Source: an uncultured Lachnospiraceae bacterium
GTDB lineage: Bacteria > Bacillota > Clostridia > Lachnospirales > Lachnospiraceae
Length of the DNA: 64,000 nt
Assembly (NCBI GenBank): GCA_910577735.1
Contig: CAJTOO010000012.1
Span: 96,352-160,351, forward strand
Direction of reading: 5' to 3'
Part shown: positions 51,791-61,846 of the stretch, piece by piece
Layout of the letters: each line of letters begins with the position of its first letter
Numbering within the stretch: position 1 is the stretch's first letter
Notes under the pieces: model-generated
Databases searched by the model: none
Told to the model about the DNA's origin: nothing
What the model saw: the letters and a program-made list of their open reading frames with translations, nothing else
Position numbers and translations under genes: made by a program

Positions 51791-51911
51791 GGTGATTCCT
51801 CCTCCTAAAAATCCACTCCACATAAACTCATATAGATTATCATATAATTAATTTAATAAATGCGCAACCTTTTTTTTGCTTTTATGCGCTTTTGTTATCA
51901 TTTTCCTAAAT

Positions 51912-52760
51912 TTAGTCCTGCTCAAAACTATAGGTCGTCGTATCTTCACTGTATTCGCGCATATCTAAAGTACCACTTTTCCCCACAAGACTAGGAAGAA
52001 GGTACTGCAATGTCATGATTTTCTCATCAATATCCTGACTGTCTCCTATAGCAATCTTCGCATCTCCAAATATGAGCGTCACCTGGTAATTGCTGTCAAA
52101 ATAAATCTTGTCCGCCGAAAGAGAATACTTGGATAACTGCTGGGAAATATTCAGTATATCATCAAAAACCTCTGGTTTCTCCACCGGCAGCGCCTCATGC
52201 AGAACCACATAATCAAAAGAAAGCCCCGTTACCTGGGGAATACCGGCGGTCTTCTCCTCCGAAGTTTCCACCACAATCCCATCCTTATCAAAGTACACAT
52301 AGCGCCCCAGGTAAAAGACATAACCCGCCAGCGCCTTCTCATACACCGTGATGCGGACCGTGTCCTTAGCCTCAATGGACACATCCATGGTCTGAATAAA
52401 AGGAATATTATCAATTCCCTTGTCCCGGTATTTCATGGACAGGAACAGGGAATTGTCGCCATACCTGCCTCCCATGACCATATCCATTATCTCCTCATTG
52501 GTATAATGGATGTTACCTTCCACATAGACTGTGGTGATGGTATAATTTTTCACAATATAGAAATAACCGCCGAAAAGCAGGGTCAGAAGAAGAATACAGA
52601 TACCCGCCACTATCCCGATTCTCTTGGATCTGTTAAAGCGGATCTTCTCCTGCACATCCCTGCTTTTTCTGCTTTTCTCCGGCTGCAAATCTCCATTTTT
52701 GACAAGTCGGAGATTCGGGTTCCTTTTCTTCACTTTTCTGACTGTTTTCTTGTTGCTCAT
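51912..52760 (-). CDS. Cell division protein FtsQ/DivIB
   Basis: 282 residues from the ATG at 52760. Basic cytoplasmic tail, TM helix (about 48-70), POTRA domain (IGIVAG to TTVYVEGNIHYTNEEIM near 80) and beta domain. It joins the divisome with FtsL. It lies between murA and ftsZ. DivIB length is typical. Confidence 0.9.
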   Translation of the reverse strand: MSNKKTVRKVKKRNPNLRLVKNGDLQPEKSRKSRDVQEKIRFNRSKRIGIVAGICILLLTLLFGGYFYIVKNYTITTVYVEGNIHYTNEEIMDMVMGGRYGDNSLFLSMKYRDKGIDNIPFIQTMDVSIEAKDTVRITVYEKALAGYVFYLGRYVYFDKDGIVVETSEEKTAGIPQVTGLSFDYVVLHEALPVEKPEVFDDILNISQQLSKYSLSADKIYFDSNYQVTLIFGDAKIAIGDSQDIDEKIMTLQYLLPSLVGKSGTLDMREYSEDTTTYSFEQD

Positions 52761-52788
52761 TCTCAAACCTCATGACATGACGCTGCCG

Positions 52789-54039
52789 TCATGCCAGTTC
52801 AATATCTGCTCCCAGCTCCCGGAAGCTTAAGGAGATATCTTCATATCCCCGGTCTATATAATGACGGTCTGTCACAATGCTTGTGCCCTCTGCCGCAAGG
52901 GCTGCCGCCACCAGCGCCGCCCCGCCCCGCAGTTCCTTTGCCTCCACAATGGCGCCGCAGAGTCTGTTTACCGGCCGGATATAGGCTCTTGCACCCTGGA
53001 CTGTAATATCAGCCCCCATTCTGCATAATTCCGGCACAATCCGGAACCTGTTCTCAAACACCGTCTCCTCAATCCAGCCTGAATGTCCGGAAAGTGCCAT
53101 CACCACCATAAAAAGGGATTGCAGATCCGTGGGAAAGCCCGGATAACACGCCGTAATCAGACCTTCCTCCAACGCTGCACATCCTCTTCCCGCGACAAGA
53201 ACGCCATCCTTTTGGCAGATAATTTCCGTTCCCATCCTTCTGGCACATTCCAGCACACTCTGCATATGCTGACAAGGAGCATCCTGTAGAAACACCCTGC
53301 CGCCGGTACACATACAGGCTGCCAGATAGGTGCCTGCCACAATCCGGTCCGCCGGCACATGGAACCGCACAGGGTGAAGGCTATCCACGCCTTCAATCAC
53401 CAGCCGGTCTGTACCTGCCCCTGAAATCCTGGCTCCGGCACTTTGTAAAAATGCACATAAAACCTGAATCTCCGGTTCCCTGGCCGCCGGATGAATGACC
53501 GTAATGCCTTTTGCCAGTACCGCAGCAAGAATCAGATTCTCCGTCACACCCACACTGACAAAAGGAAGCTCATGCAAAACGCCCGCAAGGCTTGCGGCAT
53601 GTGCACAAAATCCTTCTTCATTCTCCACAATCTCCACCCCCATACGGCGCAGGGTGCGCAGATGAAGATCGATGGGTCTTTTGCCAATCACACAGCCGCC
53701 GGGATATTCCATACAGACACTGCCGGTTCTGGCTAACAGAGCCCCTAAAAGCATGATGGAAGACCGCATGACTCCCACAGAATCCGCCGGCATATCACAC
53801 GCCGACAACTGCCCTGTGTCAATCCGCACAAGGCCTTCTTCTCTCGTCACTTTACAGCCCAGGCTCTCTAAGAGCCGCAGCATGTGAAACACATCTGAAA
53901 TGTTTGGGCAATTCTCAACCTCGCAGGTACCGTTTATCAAAAGTGTCGCCGCAAGAACCGGCAGCGACGCATTTTTTGACCCCTGTATCTTAGTCTGTCC
54001 TGTCAGACAGTTACCACCATAGATACGAATAGCGTCCAT
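52789..54039 (-). CDS. murA: UDP-N-acetylglucosamine 1-carboxyvinyltransferase
   Basis: 416 residues. First committed step of peptidoglycan synthesis, adding enolpyruvate to UDP-GlcNAc. KNASLPVLAATLL near 22, catalytic Cys in PGGCVIGKRPIDLHL near 116, PTDLQSLFM near 305. The Cys form is fosfomycin-sensitive in principle. Ends 28 bases before ftsQ. Confidence 0.96.
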   Translation of the reverse strand: MDAIRIYGGNCLTGQTKIQGSKNASLPVLAATLLINGTCEVENCPNISDVFHMLRLLESLGCKVTREEGLVRIDTGQLSACDMPADSVGVMRSSIMLLGALLARTGSVCMEYPGGCVIGKRPIDLHLRTLRRMGVEIVENEEGFCAHAASLAGVLHELPFVSVGVTENLILAAVLAKGITVIHPAAREPEIQVLCAFLQSAGARISGAGTDRLVIEGVDSLHPVRFHVPADRIVAGTYLAACMCTGGRVFLQDAPCQHMQSVLECARRMGTEIICQKDGVLVAGRGCAALEEGLITACYPGFPTDLQSLFMVVMALSGHSGWIEETVFENRFRIVPELCRMGADITVQGARAYIRPVNRLCGAIVEAKELRGGAALVAAALAAEGTSIVTDRHYIDRGYEDISLSFRELGADIELA

Positions 54040-54109
54040 AGGATTACCTCAAATCTAAAATATGACCTATTCTATCTATATGGATTTTCGACTAAAAATT
54101 ATCTTGTCC

Positions 54110-55276
54110 TTATAAATCTTTCAACCGTATGCCCTTGGCCACACTTAAGACCAGCCCGATTTCTATCAGAAGGAACATGACCGAAGACCCTCCGTAACTG
54201 ATAAAGGGCAGGGAAATACCAGTGTTTGGAATGGTGTTAGTGACCACCGCAATATTTAAAATGACCTGAATGGCAATATGCCCCATCACACCCACTACGA
54301 GAAGCGCGCCAAACAAATCCGGCGCATTGTTGGCCACGATCATCAGACGCCAGATCAAAAGCAGGAACATGACAATGACGGCAATCCCGCCAAAAAGTCC
54401 CAGTTCCTCACAGATAATAGAAAATATCATATCGTTCTGTGCTTCCGGCAAAAAGCCCCGCTTCTGCATGCTCTGCCCCAGGCCCTTGCCCAGCACCCCG
54501 CCGGAACCAATGGCATAGAGCGCCTGCAGGGTCTGAAACCCCTTGCCGCTGGCATAAGCCTCCGGATCCAGCCAGGCTAAGATTCTGGCACCGCGGAAGT
54601 TCACACTGTCTGCCTGGGACTGTGCCATCTGTACCACTGCAAAAACCACTACCGCCGCTCCTGCAAGGGTTGCCAGCCCTAAAAGAATAAACCGTTTGTA
54701 ATCCGGACAGGAAACAAAAAGCATCAGGACTGCTATGCCCATAATGATGATGGCCGAACTTAAATTATTGGTAATCTGCCAGATCATCACCGCAATCGGC
54801 GCCGGCACAAGCATGACCGTCCAGAATCCCTTCCGGCTTCGTATCCGCTTGCCCATCGTACAGATCAGACTGGCAAGAAACAATATCATACCTACCTTGG
54901 CCACCTCTGCCACCTGCAGGGAGATGGGGCCTATGTACAGCCAGCGGGTTGCGCCCCCGGCCTCATGCCCAAAGGGAATGATCAATAAGATCAGCACCGC
55001 CGAAACAATATAGGCAAGGGCCGCAAACCGTTCCCAGAAATGGTAGGGAATATTGGATACCACAATCATCACAATCAGTCCCAGAATGGTGGCAAAAAGC
55101 TGCTGTTTCAGGTAATGCGTGGAATCTCCGTAATCCAGATTTGCCTCATAAGAGCTGGTGGAAAACACCATAACCATACCGAATCCCAGCAGAAACAGCA
55201 CAATGAACAGCAGGCTGTAATCCATAAAACTCTCACTCTTCTGTTGTCTCCTGCGTGAAGAATTTCTCTGTGCCAC
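54110..55276 (-). CDS. Lipid II polymerase FtsW/SpoVE family (SEDS)
   Basis: 388 residues with about 10 TM helices. SEDS glycosyltransferase that works with the class B PBPs. Signatures FSTSSYEANLDYG near 35, GLGQSMQKRGFLPEAQNDMIFSII near 265 and ISLPFISYGGSS near 350. The ATG abuts the murD stop codon. FtsW and SpoVE cannot be told apart here. Confidence 0.93.
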   Translation of the reverse strand: MAQRNSSRRRQQKSESFMDYSLLFIVLFLLGFGMVMVFSTSSYEANLDYGDSTHYLKQQLFATILGLIVMIVVSNIPYHFWERFAALAYIVSAVLILLIIPFGHEAGGATRWLYIGPISLQVAEVAKVGMILFLASLICTMGKRIRSRKGFWTVMLVPAPIAVMIWQITNNLSSAIIIMGIAVLMLFVSCPDYKRFILLGLATLAGAAVVVFAVVQMAQSQADSVNFRGARILAWLDPEAYASGKGFQTLQALYAIGSGGVLGKGLGQSMQKRGFLPEAQNDMIFSIICEELGLFGGIAVIVMFLLLIWRLMIVANNAPDLFGALLVVGVMGHIAIQVILNIAVVTNTIPNTGISLPFISYGGSSVMFLLIEIGLVLSVAKGIRLKDL

Positions 55277-56644
55277 TTATACTTGCTCCTCCAATTGCTC
55301 CACAAACTCTTTAAACTTTCTGCCTCTGACTTCGTAATTGGGAAACATGCCCCAGCTTGCACAGGCCGGCGATAACAGTACCGCATCTCCCGGTTTCGCT
55401 TTTTCCACACAGACAGCAAAAGCCTCTTCAAAGGAGTCTGCCAGCACCACATTATCAATGCCATGCCTTTTCGCACAGTCTGCAATCTTTTCCCTGGTCT
55501 GCCCTATCAGCACCAGACACTTTACTTTACCGTCAAAGGCTTCTATCCATTCATCGTACTCACTCTGTTTATCATAGCCGCCGCCAATTAAAAGTGTTGG
55601 CTTACACATGGCCCGAATCCCCTGAATGGCCGCATCGGGATTGGTCCCCTTGGAATCATTATAATAATCCACGCCCCTTTTCGTATCCACAAATTCTATT
55701 CTGTGTTCCACCGCCCGGAACTGTCTGACCACAGAAAGAATGGTTTCCATAGGCACTAAAAGAGCCTGCGCAATCGCTATTGCCGCCATCACATTTTCCA
55801 CATTACAGGTACCCACCAGCTTCATATCGTGGATGTTCATCAGTCTTGTGGCCACGCCGTCTTTCGCCTGCCAGATTTCCTCTCCTTCCTGGTAGAAGCC
55901 CTCTGCCAGCTTTCTCTTTGAAGAGAACCAGACCACCCTGGCCGGGCAGCGGGCACCAATTTCCCGGGTATACGCATTCTCATAATTCAGCACGCAGACC
56001 TGTTCCTTTGTCTGGTTTCTGGTGACAGCCTCTTTCGCCGCCGCATAATTTTCCATGGTATGATGGCGGTTGAGATGGTCTGGCGTGATGTTTAAAATCG
56101 CCGACACATCCGGCTTGAACTGCTCCACTGTTTCTAACTGAAAGCTGCTGATCTCTGCCACCGTCACTGTTTCCTGCGTGGCGTCCAAAGCCGTCAGGGT
56201 ATAGGGATTTCCTATATTGCCCACTACATCCACATCCGCATAACAGGCTGACATGATCTCCCCCACCAGCGTAGTGGTTGTGGTCTTTCCATTCGTACCC
56301 GTGATACCAATCACACGTCCTTTGCCCATCTCATAGGCAAGCTCTATCTCTCCCCAGATCTTTATGCCCCTTCTGCGAAAGTTCTCCACAAATTCCGTAT
56401 CCGTAGGGACACCCGGGCTTAAGATTACCAAATCTATTGCATCCGACGTCGCCTCAGACAACGTTCCTATCTCTATCTGCGCTTCGATACCCGGTTTCAT
56501 TTTCTTTCTCACATCTTCCACAGACAGTTTATCATTCCCATCGAACAAAAATGACACGGCGCCTGCTTGATGCAAAGCCTCTATAGCCCCCATTCCACTG
56601 ATTCCGGAACCTACCACTAACACCTTTTTCCCCTGTAATTCCAT
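55277..56644 (-). CDS. murD: UDP-N-acetylmuramoylalanine-D-glutamate ligase
   Basis: 455 residues. Adds D-glutamate to UDP-MurNAc-Ala. ATP loop GITGTNGKTTTTTLVGEI near 112, ITPDHLNRH near 180, substrate NDSKGTNPDAAIQG near 310 and LLSPACASWGMF near 415. Sits between mraY and ftsW. Confidence 0.97.
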   Translation of the reverse strand: MELQGKKVLVVGSGISGMGAIEALHQAGAVSFLFDGNDKLSVEDVRKKMKPGIEAQIEIGTLSEATSDAIDLVILSPGVPTDTEFVENFRRRGIKIWGEIELAYEMGKGRVIGITGTNGKTTTTTLVGEIMSACYADVDVVGNIGNPYTLTALDATQETVTVAEISSFQLETVEQFKPDVSAILNITPDHLNRHHTMENYAAAKEAVTRNQTKEQVCVLNYENAYTREIGARCPARVVWFSSKRKLAEGFYQEGEEIWQAKDGVATRLMNIHDMKLVGTCNVENVMAAIAIAQALLVPMETILSVVRQFRAVEHRIEFVDTKRGVDYYNDSKGTNPDAAIQGIRAMCKPTLLIGGGYDKQSEYDEWIEAFDGKVKCLVLIGQTREKIADCAKRHGIDNVVLADSFEEAFAVCVEKAKPGDAVLLSPACASWGMFPNYEVRGRKFKEFVEQLEEQV

Positions 56645-56715
56645 TATCTTAACCTTTCTAACATGTTCTGACCGTCAATATACCTATCGCAAATTCCAAC
56701 ACAGAAAACTTCCTC

Positions 56716-57672
56716 TCAGACTCCCATCAATGCCACCAGGCACAGAAGCGCCGTCACGATGGAGAATACTGCTACCACTCTGGTCTCTGACCAGCCGCAC
56801 AATTCAAAATGATGATGAATCGGCGCCATCTTAAAGATTCTCTTACCGCCGGTCATCTTAAAATAAGACACCTGCAGCATCACAGATACTACTTCCAACA
56901 GATAAATAAATCCTACGATTGCAATAAAAATCGGCATCTGCATCATATAGGCCGAAGCCGCCACAAATCCTCCCAGCGCCAGGGAACCCGTGTCTCCCAT
57001 AAACACGCTGGCCGGATGCACATTGAACAGTAAAAAGCCCAGAAGCGCTCCTACCACCGCACAGGTGATCGGTTCTATCCCGCTGTTTGTTCCGATAGCC
57101 ACCACGGTAAAGAAGGTAGCCACCAATACGGTCACCGAACTCGCCAGGCCATCCAGGCCGTCTGTGAAATTCGTCCCATTCACCGTCCCAATCACGATAA
57201 AGAAGAGGATTGGAATATTAAACCATCCAAAATCCAGATACACCCCCTCCGCAAAGGGAACCTTCATCACCAAAGACACGTCTGTATAGCGCTGCAGATA
57301 AAACACAAAAATCCCTGTCACCACAATCTGTAACGCAAATTTCTGCCATGCCCGAAGACCCATGGAGCGCTTTAAAACCACCTTAATATAGTCATCCAGG
57401 AAACCAATCATTCCAAATCCCAGCGTCAGAAACAGGATGGGAAGAATTTTCGGATAATCCTTCACAAACAAAAGGGATGTGATCACCACACTGATCAGAA
57501 ATAAGATGCCGCCCATCGTCGGCGTGCCATTCTTCTTTAAATGACTCTCCGGCCCTTCTGTCCGCTCAGTCTGCCCCACCTTGAGGCGGCGCAGGAACGG
57601 AATCACAAGCGGCCCCAGCACCACACTGATTGCAAAAGATAACATCACCGACAATAAAACTGTACCATTCAT
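56716..57672 (-). CDS. mraY: Phospho-N-acetylmuramoyl-pentapeptide-transferase
   Basis: 318 residues with 10 TM helices. Makes lipid I from UDP-MurNAc-pentapeptide and undecaprenyl phosphate. GTPTMGGILFLI near 50, LGFGMIGFLDDYIKV near 88 (catalytic Asp pair), NFTDGLDGLAS near 170 and the PIHHHFE loop near 285. Confidence 0.97.
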   Translation of the reverse strand: MNGTVLLSVMLSFAISVVLGPLVIPFLRRLKVGQTERTEGPESHLKKNGTPTMGGILFLISVVITSLLFVKDYPKILPILFLTLGFGMIGFLDDYIKVVLKRSMGLRAWQKFALQIVVTGIFVFYLQRYTDVSLVMKVPFAEGVYLDFGWFNIPILFFIVIGTVNGTNFTDGLDGLASSVTVLVATFFTVVAIGTNSGIEPITCAVVGALLGFLLFNVHPASVFMGDTGSLALGGFVAASAYMMQMPIFIAIVGFIYLLEVVSVMLQVSYFKMTGGKRIFKMAPIHHHFELCGWSETRVVAVFSIVTALLCLVALMGV

Positions 57673-57681
57673 ATTATTCCA

Positions 57682-59463
57682 TTAATCCTTTCCATGACTC
57701 CCGTCTGTACTTCCTGTCTCATTATAATCTATCTTTTCCAAATATGGAAGAATATTCTCAAACAGTTGTCGGACTACCGGCGCAGCAATCTGTCCGCCAT
57801 AATATGTGCCCTTGGGATTATTGATAATTGCCACTGCCAGCACCTGTGGATTGTCAGCCGGTGCAAATCCTAAGAAAGATGCGATATATCTGCCGCTCCC
57901 ACGGGGCAGAGTCTGACTGGTTGCCGTCTTTCCGCCGATCCGATAGCCTTCCACGGCGCCGTTTTTGCCGCTTCCCTCAGCTACCACCTGCTCCAGAATA
58001 TAGCGCATGGTCTCAGACGTCTCAGCTGAAACCACATTCTCCCGCACCGGATAAGTGAAATGCTCCGCATTGCTGCCATCGGCATCTGCCGCCTTCACTG
58101 CGAAGTGAGGTGTGATACGCCTGCCTCCGTTTATGATGGAAGATGCCGTGGTGGCCAGCTGAATCGGTGTAATCTGAAAAGACTGGCCAAAGGAAATGGT
58201 AGCCAGTTCCACCGGTCCGATATTTTCCATCTTGTGCATAATGGTTCCCGCCTCTCCCGGCAGGTCAATCCCTGTTTTATCCAGAAGGCCGAACTGTCTG
58301 AAATAAGAATAGTATCGCTCCACACCAATGCGCAGCCCAACTGTGATGAAGACAGGGTTACAGGAATTCATGGTTCCCTGCACAAAGTCTTCTGCCCCGT
58401 GGCCTCCCACTTTATGGCAGCGTATCCTGCGGTCCTCCACCATGATAAATCCCGGACAGTTAAAGGTATCCGTCGTCTTGACCATGCCGGATTCCAATCC
58501 CGCAGCCGCCGTCACGATCTTAAACGTAGATCCCGGCTCATAGGTGTCATTGATACAGCCATTTCTCCACATGGCATTTAAAAGTTCCTGCTTCTTTTCC
58601 TCGGAGAAAGCCCCGGAGTCCATGCCGCCCGGAAGCGTGTAAGGGTCATTCAAATTAAATTCCGGTACATTTACCATAGCCAGGATTTCACCATTCTGCG
58701 GATTCATGACCAGAATGGACACACTGTCCGCTTCCTTGGTCTCCATGGTCTGCAGGGCCAGCTGTGTGGCATAGCTTTGAATATTCATATCCAGGCTGAT
58801 ATAGAGATCCTGCCCGCTTACCGGCTCCACTCTCTCTTCACCCTCTTCTGAAAGCTCCACACCTTTGGCATCTGTTACCGTTAAGATGGTTCCCGCCTCT
58901 CCCTGTAAATATTCCTCATAAATCACTTCCAGACCTATAATGCCCTGGTTATCACCGCCGGTAAAGCCAAGTACCTTGGACGCCAGCGTATCATAAGGAT
59001 AGTATCTTTTATAGTCCTCATCCACCTTAACCCCATCAAGCTCGTAGGATCTGATAACGTCGCCGGTGCTCTTATCCACATTGCTGCGGATTTTCTCTAT
59101 GGAAGAATACTTTTCCACCCGCTTTCTGACATATTCCTCGCTCAGATCCAGTTCCCTGCACAGGACTTCTATCACTTCCTCCGCGTCCGTAATCTGGCTG
59201 TGAATCACAGAGATTGTACAGACTGTCTTATTATCTGCCAGAATCTTACCATTGGCATCTATGATGCGCCCCCTGGCCGCCTTGATACTCCGTTCTCTCT
59301 CATGCAGTTCCTTCGCTTTCTGGGTATAATACTCAGACTGAAAAATCATCAGATAGGAAAGTCTCCCCACAAGCCCTGCAAACGCAATGAAACACAGAAA
59401 CAAGACTGCTACCGTCTTACTCCGATGATAGGTTTTATGTAAGTAAGGTTTCTCCTGTGCCAT
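57682..59463 (-). CDS. Class B penicillin-binding protein (SpoVD/PBP2-like) with KTA instead of KTG
   Basis: 593 residues. One TM helix (about 15-37), a dimerisation domain and a transpeptidase domain. Catalytic SxxK in PGSTFKI near 310, SxN in NSCNP near 370, but the KTG box reads GGKTATS near 515; the Ala codon is clear. No PASTA domain, and the C-terminus ends soon after the enzyme domain. It cross-links septal or spore peptidoglycan with the SEDS partner. Hairpin with T run precedes it. Confidence 0.92.
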   Translation of the reverse strand: MAQEKPYLHKTYHRSKTVAVLFLCFIAFAGLVGRLSYLMIFQSEYYTQKAKELHERERSIKAARGRIIDANGKILADNKTVCTISVIHSQITDAEEVIEVLCRELDLSEEYVRKRVEKYSSIEKIRSNVDKSTGDVIRSYELDGVKVDEDYKRYYPYDTLASKVLGFTGGDNQGIIGLEVIYEEYLQGEAGTILTVTDAKGVELSEEGEERVEPVSGQDLYISLDMNIQSYATQLALQTMETKEADSVSILVMNPQNGEILAMVNVPEFNLNDPYTLPGGMDSGAFSEEKKQELLNAMWRNGCINDTYEPGSTFKIVTAAAGLESGMVKTTDTFNCPGFIMVEDRRIRCHKVGGHGAEDFVQGTMNSCNPVFITVGLRIGVERYYSYFRQFGLLDKTGIDLPGEAGTIMHKMENIGPVELATISFGQSFQITPIQLATTASSIINGGRRITPHFAVKAADADGSNAEHFTYPVRENVVSAETSETMRYILEQVVAEGSGKNGAVEGYRIGGKTATSQTLPRGSGRYIASFLGFAPADNPQVLAVAIINNPKGTYYGGQIAAPVVRQLFENILPYLEKIDYNETGSTDGSHGKD

Positions 59464-59477
59464 ATAGAAAACCCCAC

Positions 59478-59509
59478 AAAAAGGTATTAATATAATTTAT
59501 TACCTTTTT
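59478..59509 (-). terminator. AT-rich hairpin between the two PBP genes
   Basis: AAAAAGGTA and TACCTTTTT (59478-59486 and 59501-59509) form a nine-base stem with T-rich flanks on both sides. It could partly attenuate transcription toward the second PBP gene; the stem is weak. Confidence 0.4.
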
Positions 59510-59532
59510 CATGAGGTTATTCTTATTCCTTT

Positions 59533-61815
59533 CTATTCTGTTGCATCCGGCGACGTTCCCGCAGGCTCATTCCCGCCTTCCGGCTCTGTGCCTTCACCGG
59601 CGCCTTCTGTCCCCTCTGTAGGCTCTTCCATGAGGCTGCCGCCGCCTATCAGAGTACCTAAATCCGGATCATAAAAATTACCCGTTGCGGGATCCACCCG
59701 ATAACCGGTAGCCGGATCGATGGGAAAATCTTTCCATACTTCACGGTCCACCGTATCCTCCTCTTCTCCTTCCGGCTCCTCCTGCCCTTCTCCTGCTTCA
59801 GTGTCTTCTTCTGTATCCTCCGGATCTATGGGATTGCCTTCTTCATCCAATTCCTGCTCCTTTACACCTTCCGGCGTCCGAATCTGAATCTGCAGCTGCT
59901 CTAATTCCTCCCGTTCCTTATCACTTAATTCCTCTGTCATGAAAATGTTCAGATAGGGAAGCACCTCCGTCAGGATCTTCCGCACAATCCTGGTGGCATA
60001 TTTGGCATCATCCTGCTGCGGCACATTGGGCCTGTCGACTACCACATAAATCGCAATCTGTGGTTCGTCCGCCGGCGCATATCCCAGGAAAGACACCACG
60101 TACTCCCTGTTTCCGCGGGGAAGTGTCTCAGCCGTACCGGTCTTGCCGCCAATGATATATCCGGCAGGCCTGGCTGTATGACCGGTTCCATGCTCACCCG
60201 TCACCACGGTATTACAGAACTCTTTGATGGTATCACTGGTTGAATTAGAGACCGTCTGTTTCAGTACTCTGGGTTCCACATTCTCTATGGTGGCGCCATC
60301 TGCTGTGGTAATCCTGCTCACCACGTGGGGTTCATAATAATAGCCGCCGTTAATCAGAGAACAAAATCCTGTGATCATCTGAATCATAGTCACATTAAAA
60401 CTCTGTCCGAAAGAGTTGGTGGCAAGATCCGTGGGACCAATGTTTGTTTTATTGAAAACCATACTGTCTGTGCGTGCCTCTCCCGCCAGATCAATATTTG
60501 TCTTCAATCCGAAACCAAACAGATGCTGATAATCAACGAACCGCTCCTTACCCAGGGCAAAAGCCACCTCCATCAGCACCACATTACAGGAACGCTCTAT
60601 TCCCTCCTGCACACTGATTCTCCCATCTCCAAAAGTCTGATGGCATTTGATATCATGGTCACCCACATGCAGTTTGCCCTCACAAAGATAGGTTTCATCT
60701 CCTCTGATGGAACCGCTCTCTATGGCAGCCGCCACCGTGAACGGTTTAGATACAGATCCCGGTTCATAAGAATCCACAATACAATGATTCTTCCACAGGG
60801 CATTCAGATGCTGGTACATCTGTTCATCATTCATAGCATTGAGCGCTTCCATTGTCACATTCTCGGCCGGCTTTACTTTCACACCCTTCTCATCCAAAAG
60901 AGGCATACCAATCAGATTCTGCTTATTTCTGGTATCATTCAGATCATAATTGGGATAATCCGCCATCGCAAGAACATTACCCGTATTCACTTCCATAATG
61001 ATACAGCCAAGTCCCTCCGCACCGTTACCCGGTCTGACACCATCTTTATACTCTTCATTAAATTCTTTCAGATACTTCTCTACAATTGCCTGAATGTTAG
61101 CGTCAATAGTGGTTTGAATATTATATCCATCCCTGGCAGGAATCGTAGTGCGCTCCAGAGTGGAGTCATCATTCAGATAACCATATTCCCGTCCGTTGGT
61201 ACCGCACAAAATGTCATTATAATATTCCTCAAGGCCATAAGTTCCCACATTATCGCTGGTGGTAAATCCAATCACATCACAGGCAAGGCTTCCGTTCGGA
61301 TACTCTCTCCTATACTCATCCTCAAACCAGACGCCTTTGATATTTTTACCCTTTTCAGGGTCTTTCTGCAGTTCCTCGAAAGCCACCTTTTTCTCATATT
61401 CCACTCTCTTGGCCATCACATAATAAGCAGAGTTTGGATGCTCTGCAATGTAACTTCTGACAGTATTCGTATCAATACTAAAGATTTTTTTCAGAGCACT
61501 TAAGGTGGGTTCTAAATTTTTCTCATCCTTCATCAGCAGATTCGCATCCAGAATCACATTATATACCTTATTGCTGACAGCTAACACAGTGCCGTTGGAA
61601 TCCATGATCGTGCCACGCTTAAAAGGTATTGTCGTAGAGTCATACTCCTGCTGCGACAATACCTGCTTTTTGTAGTCCTCGCCATTATCCCGGTTAATCA
61701 AAAATAACTGTACGCTGAGTCCTGCAAAAGCCGCCAATATGAACATGAACAATATCAGCAGCTTTTTCTGCATCTTAATCGTAAATCTGTTAATTGTATT
61801 TTTCTGGTTACTCAA
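59533..61815 (-). CDS. Class B penicillin-binding protein with long acidic C-terminal tail (FtsI/PBP2-like)
   Basis: 760 residues from the TTG at 61815, with AGGTGAT close upstream (an ATG at 61773 is an alternative). TM helix about 17-37, dimerisation domain, transpeptidase with PGSVSKPF near 353, RSCNVV near 410 and GGKTGTAETL near 560. The last 120 residues (from about 640) are Glu/Gly/Thr/Pro-rich with repeated DPATGYRVDPATGNFYDPD-like units, unusual for FtsI. First PBP gene after ftsL; likely the vegetative division enzyme. Confidence 0.92.
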   Translation of the reverse strand: MSNQKNTINRFTIKMQKKLLILFMFILAAFAGLSVQLFLINRDNGEDYKKQVLSQQEYDSTTIPFKRGTIMDSNGTVLAVSNKVYNVILDANLLMKDEKNLEPTLSALKKIFSIDTNTVRSYIAEHPNSAYYVMAKRVEYEKKVAFEELQKDPEKGKNIKGVWFEDEYRREYPNGSLACDVIGFTTSDNVGTYGLEEYYNDILCGTNGREYGYLNDDSTLERTTIPARDGYNIQTTIDANIQAIVEKYLKEFNEEYKDGVRPGNGAEGLGCIIMEVNTGNVLAMADYPNYDLNDTRNKQNLIGMPLLDEKGVKVKPAENVTMEALNAMNDEQMYQHLNALWKNHCIVDSYEPGSVSKPFTVAAAIESGSIRGDETYLCEGKLHVGDHDIKCHQTFGDGRISVQEGIERSCNVVLMEVAFALGKERFVDYQHLFGFGLKTNIDLAGEARTDSMVFNKTNIGPTDLATNSFGQSFNVTMIQMITGFCSLINGGYYYEPHVVSRITTADGATIENVEPRVLKQTVSNSTSDTIKEFCNTVVTGEHGTGHTARPAGYIIGGKTGTAETLPRGNREYVVSFLGYAPADEPQIAIYVVVDRPNVPQQDDAKYATRIVRKILTEVLPYLNIFMTEELSDKEREELEQLQIQIRTPEGVKEQELDEEGNPIDPEDTEEDTEAGEGQEEPEGEEEDTVDREVWKDFPIDPATGYRVDPATGNFYDPDLGTLIGGGSLMEEPTEGTEGAGEGTEPEGGNEPAGTSPDATE

Positions 61816-61846
61816 TCAATCACCTACTTCATCCTCATATATCATC

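Noticed and set aside
59478..59509. Strong terminator between the two PBP genes
   Set aside because: The stem is AT-only apart from two GC pairs, so full termination is unlikely; reported only as a possible weak attenuator.
60325..61503. 392-codon plus-strand frame opposite the first PBP gene
   Set aside because: Antisense frame; the PBP carries all active-site motifs.
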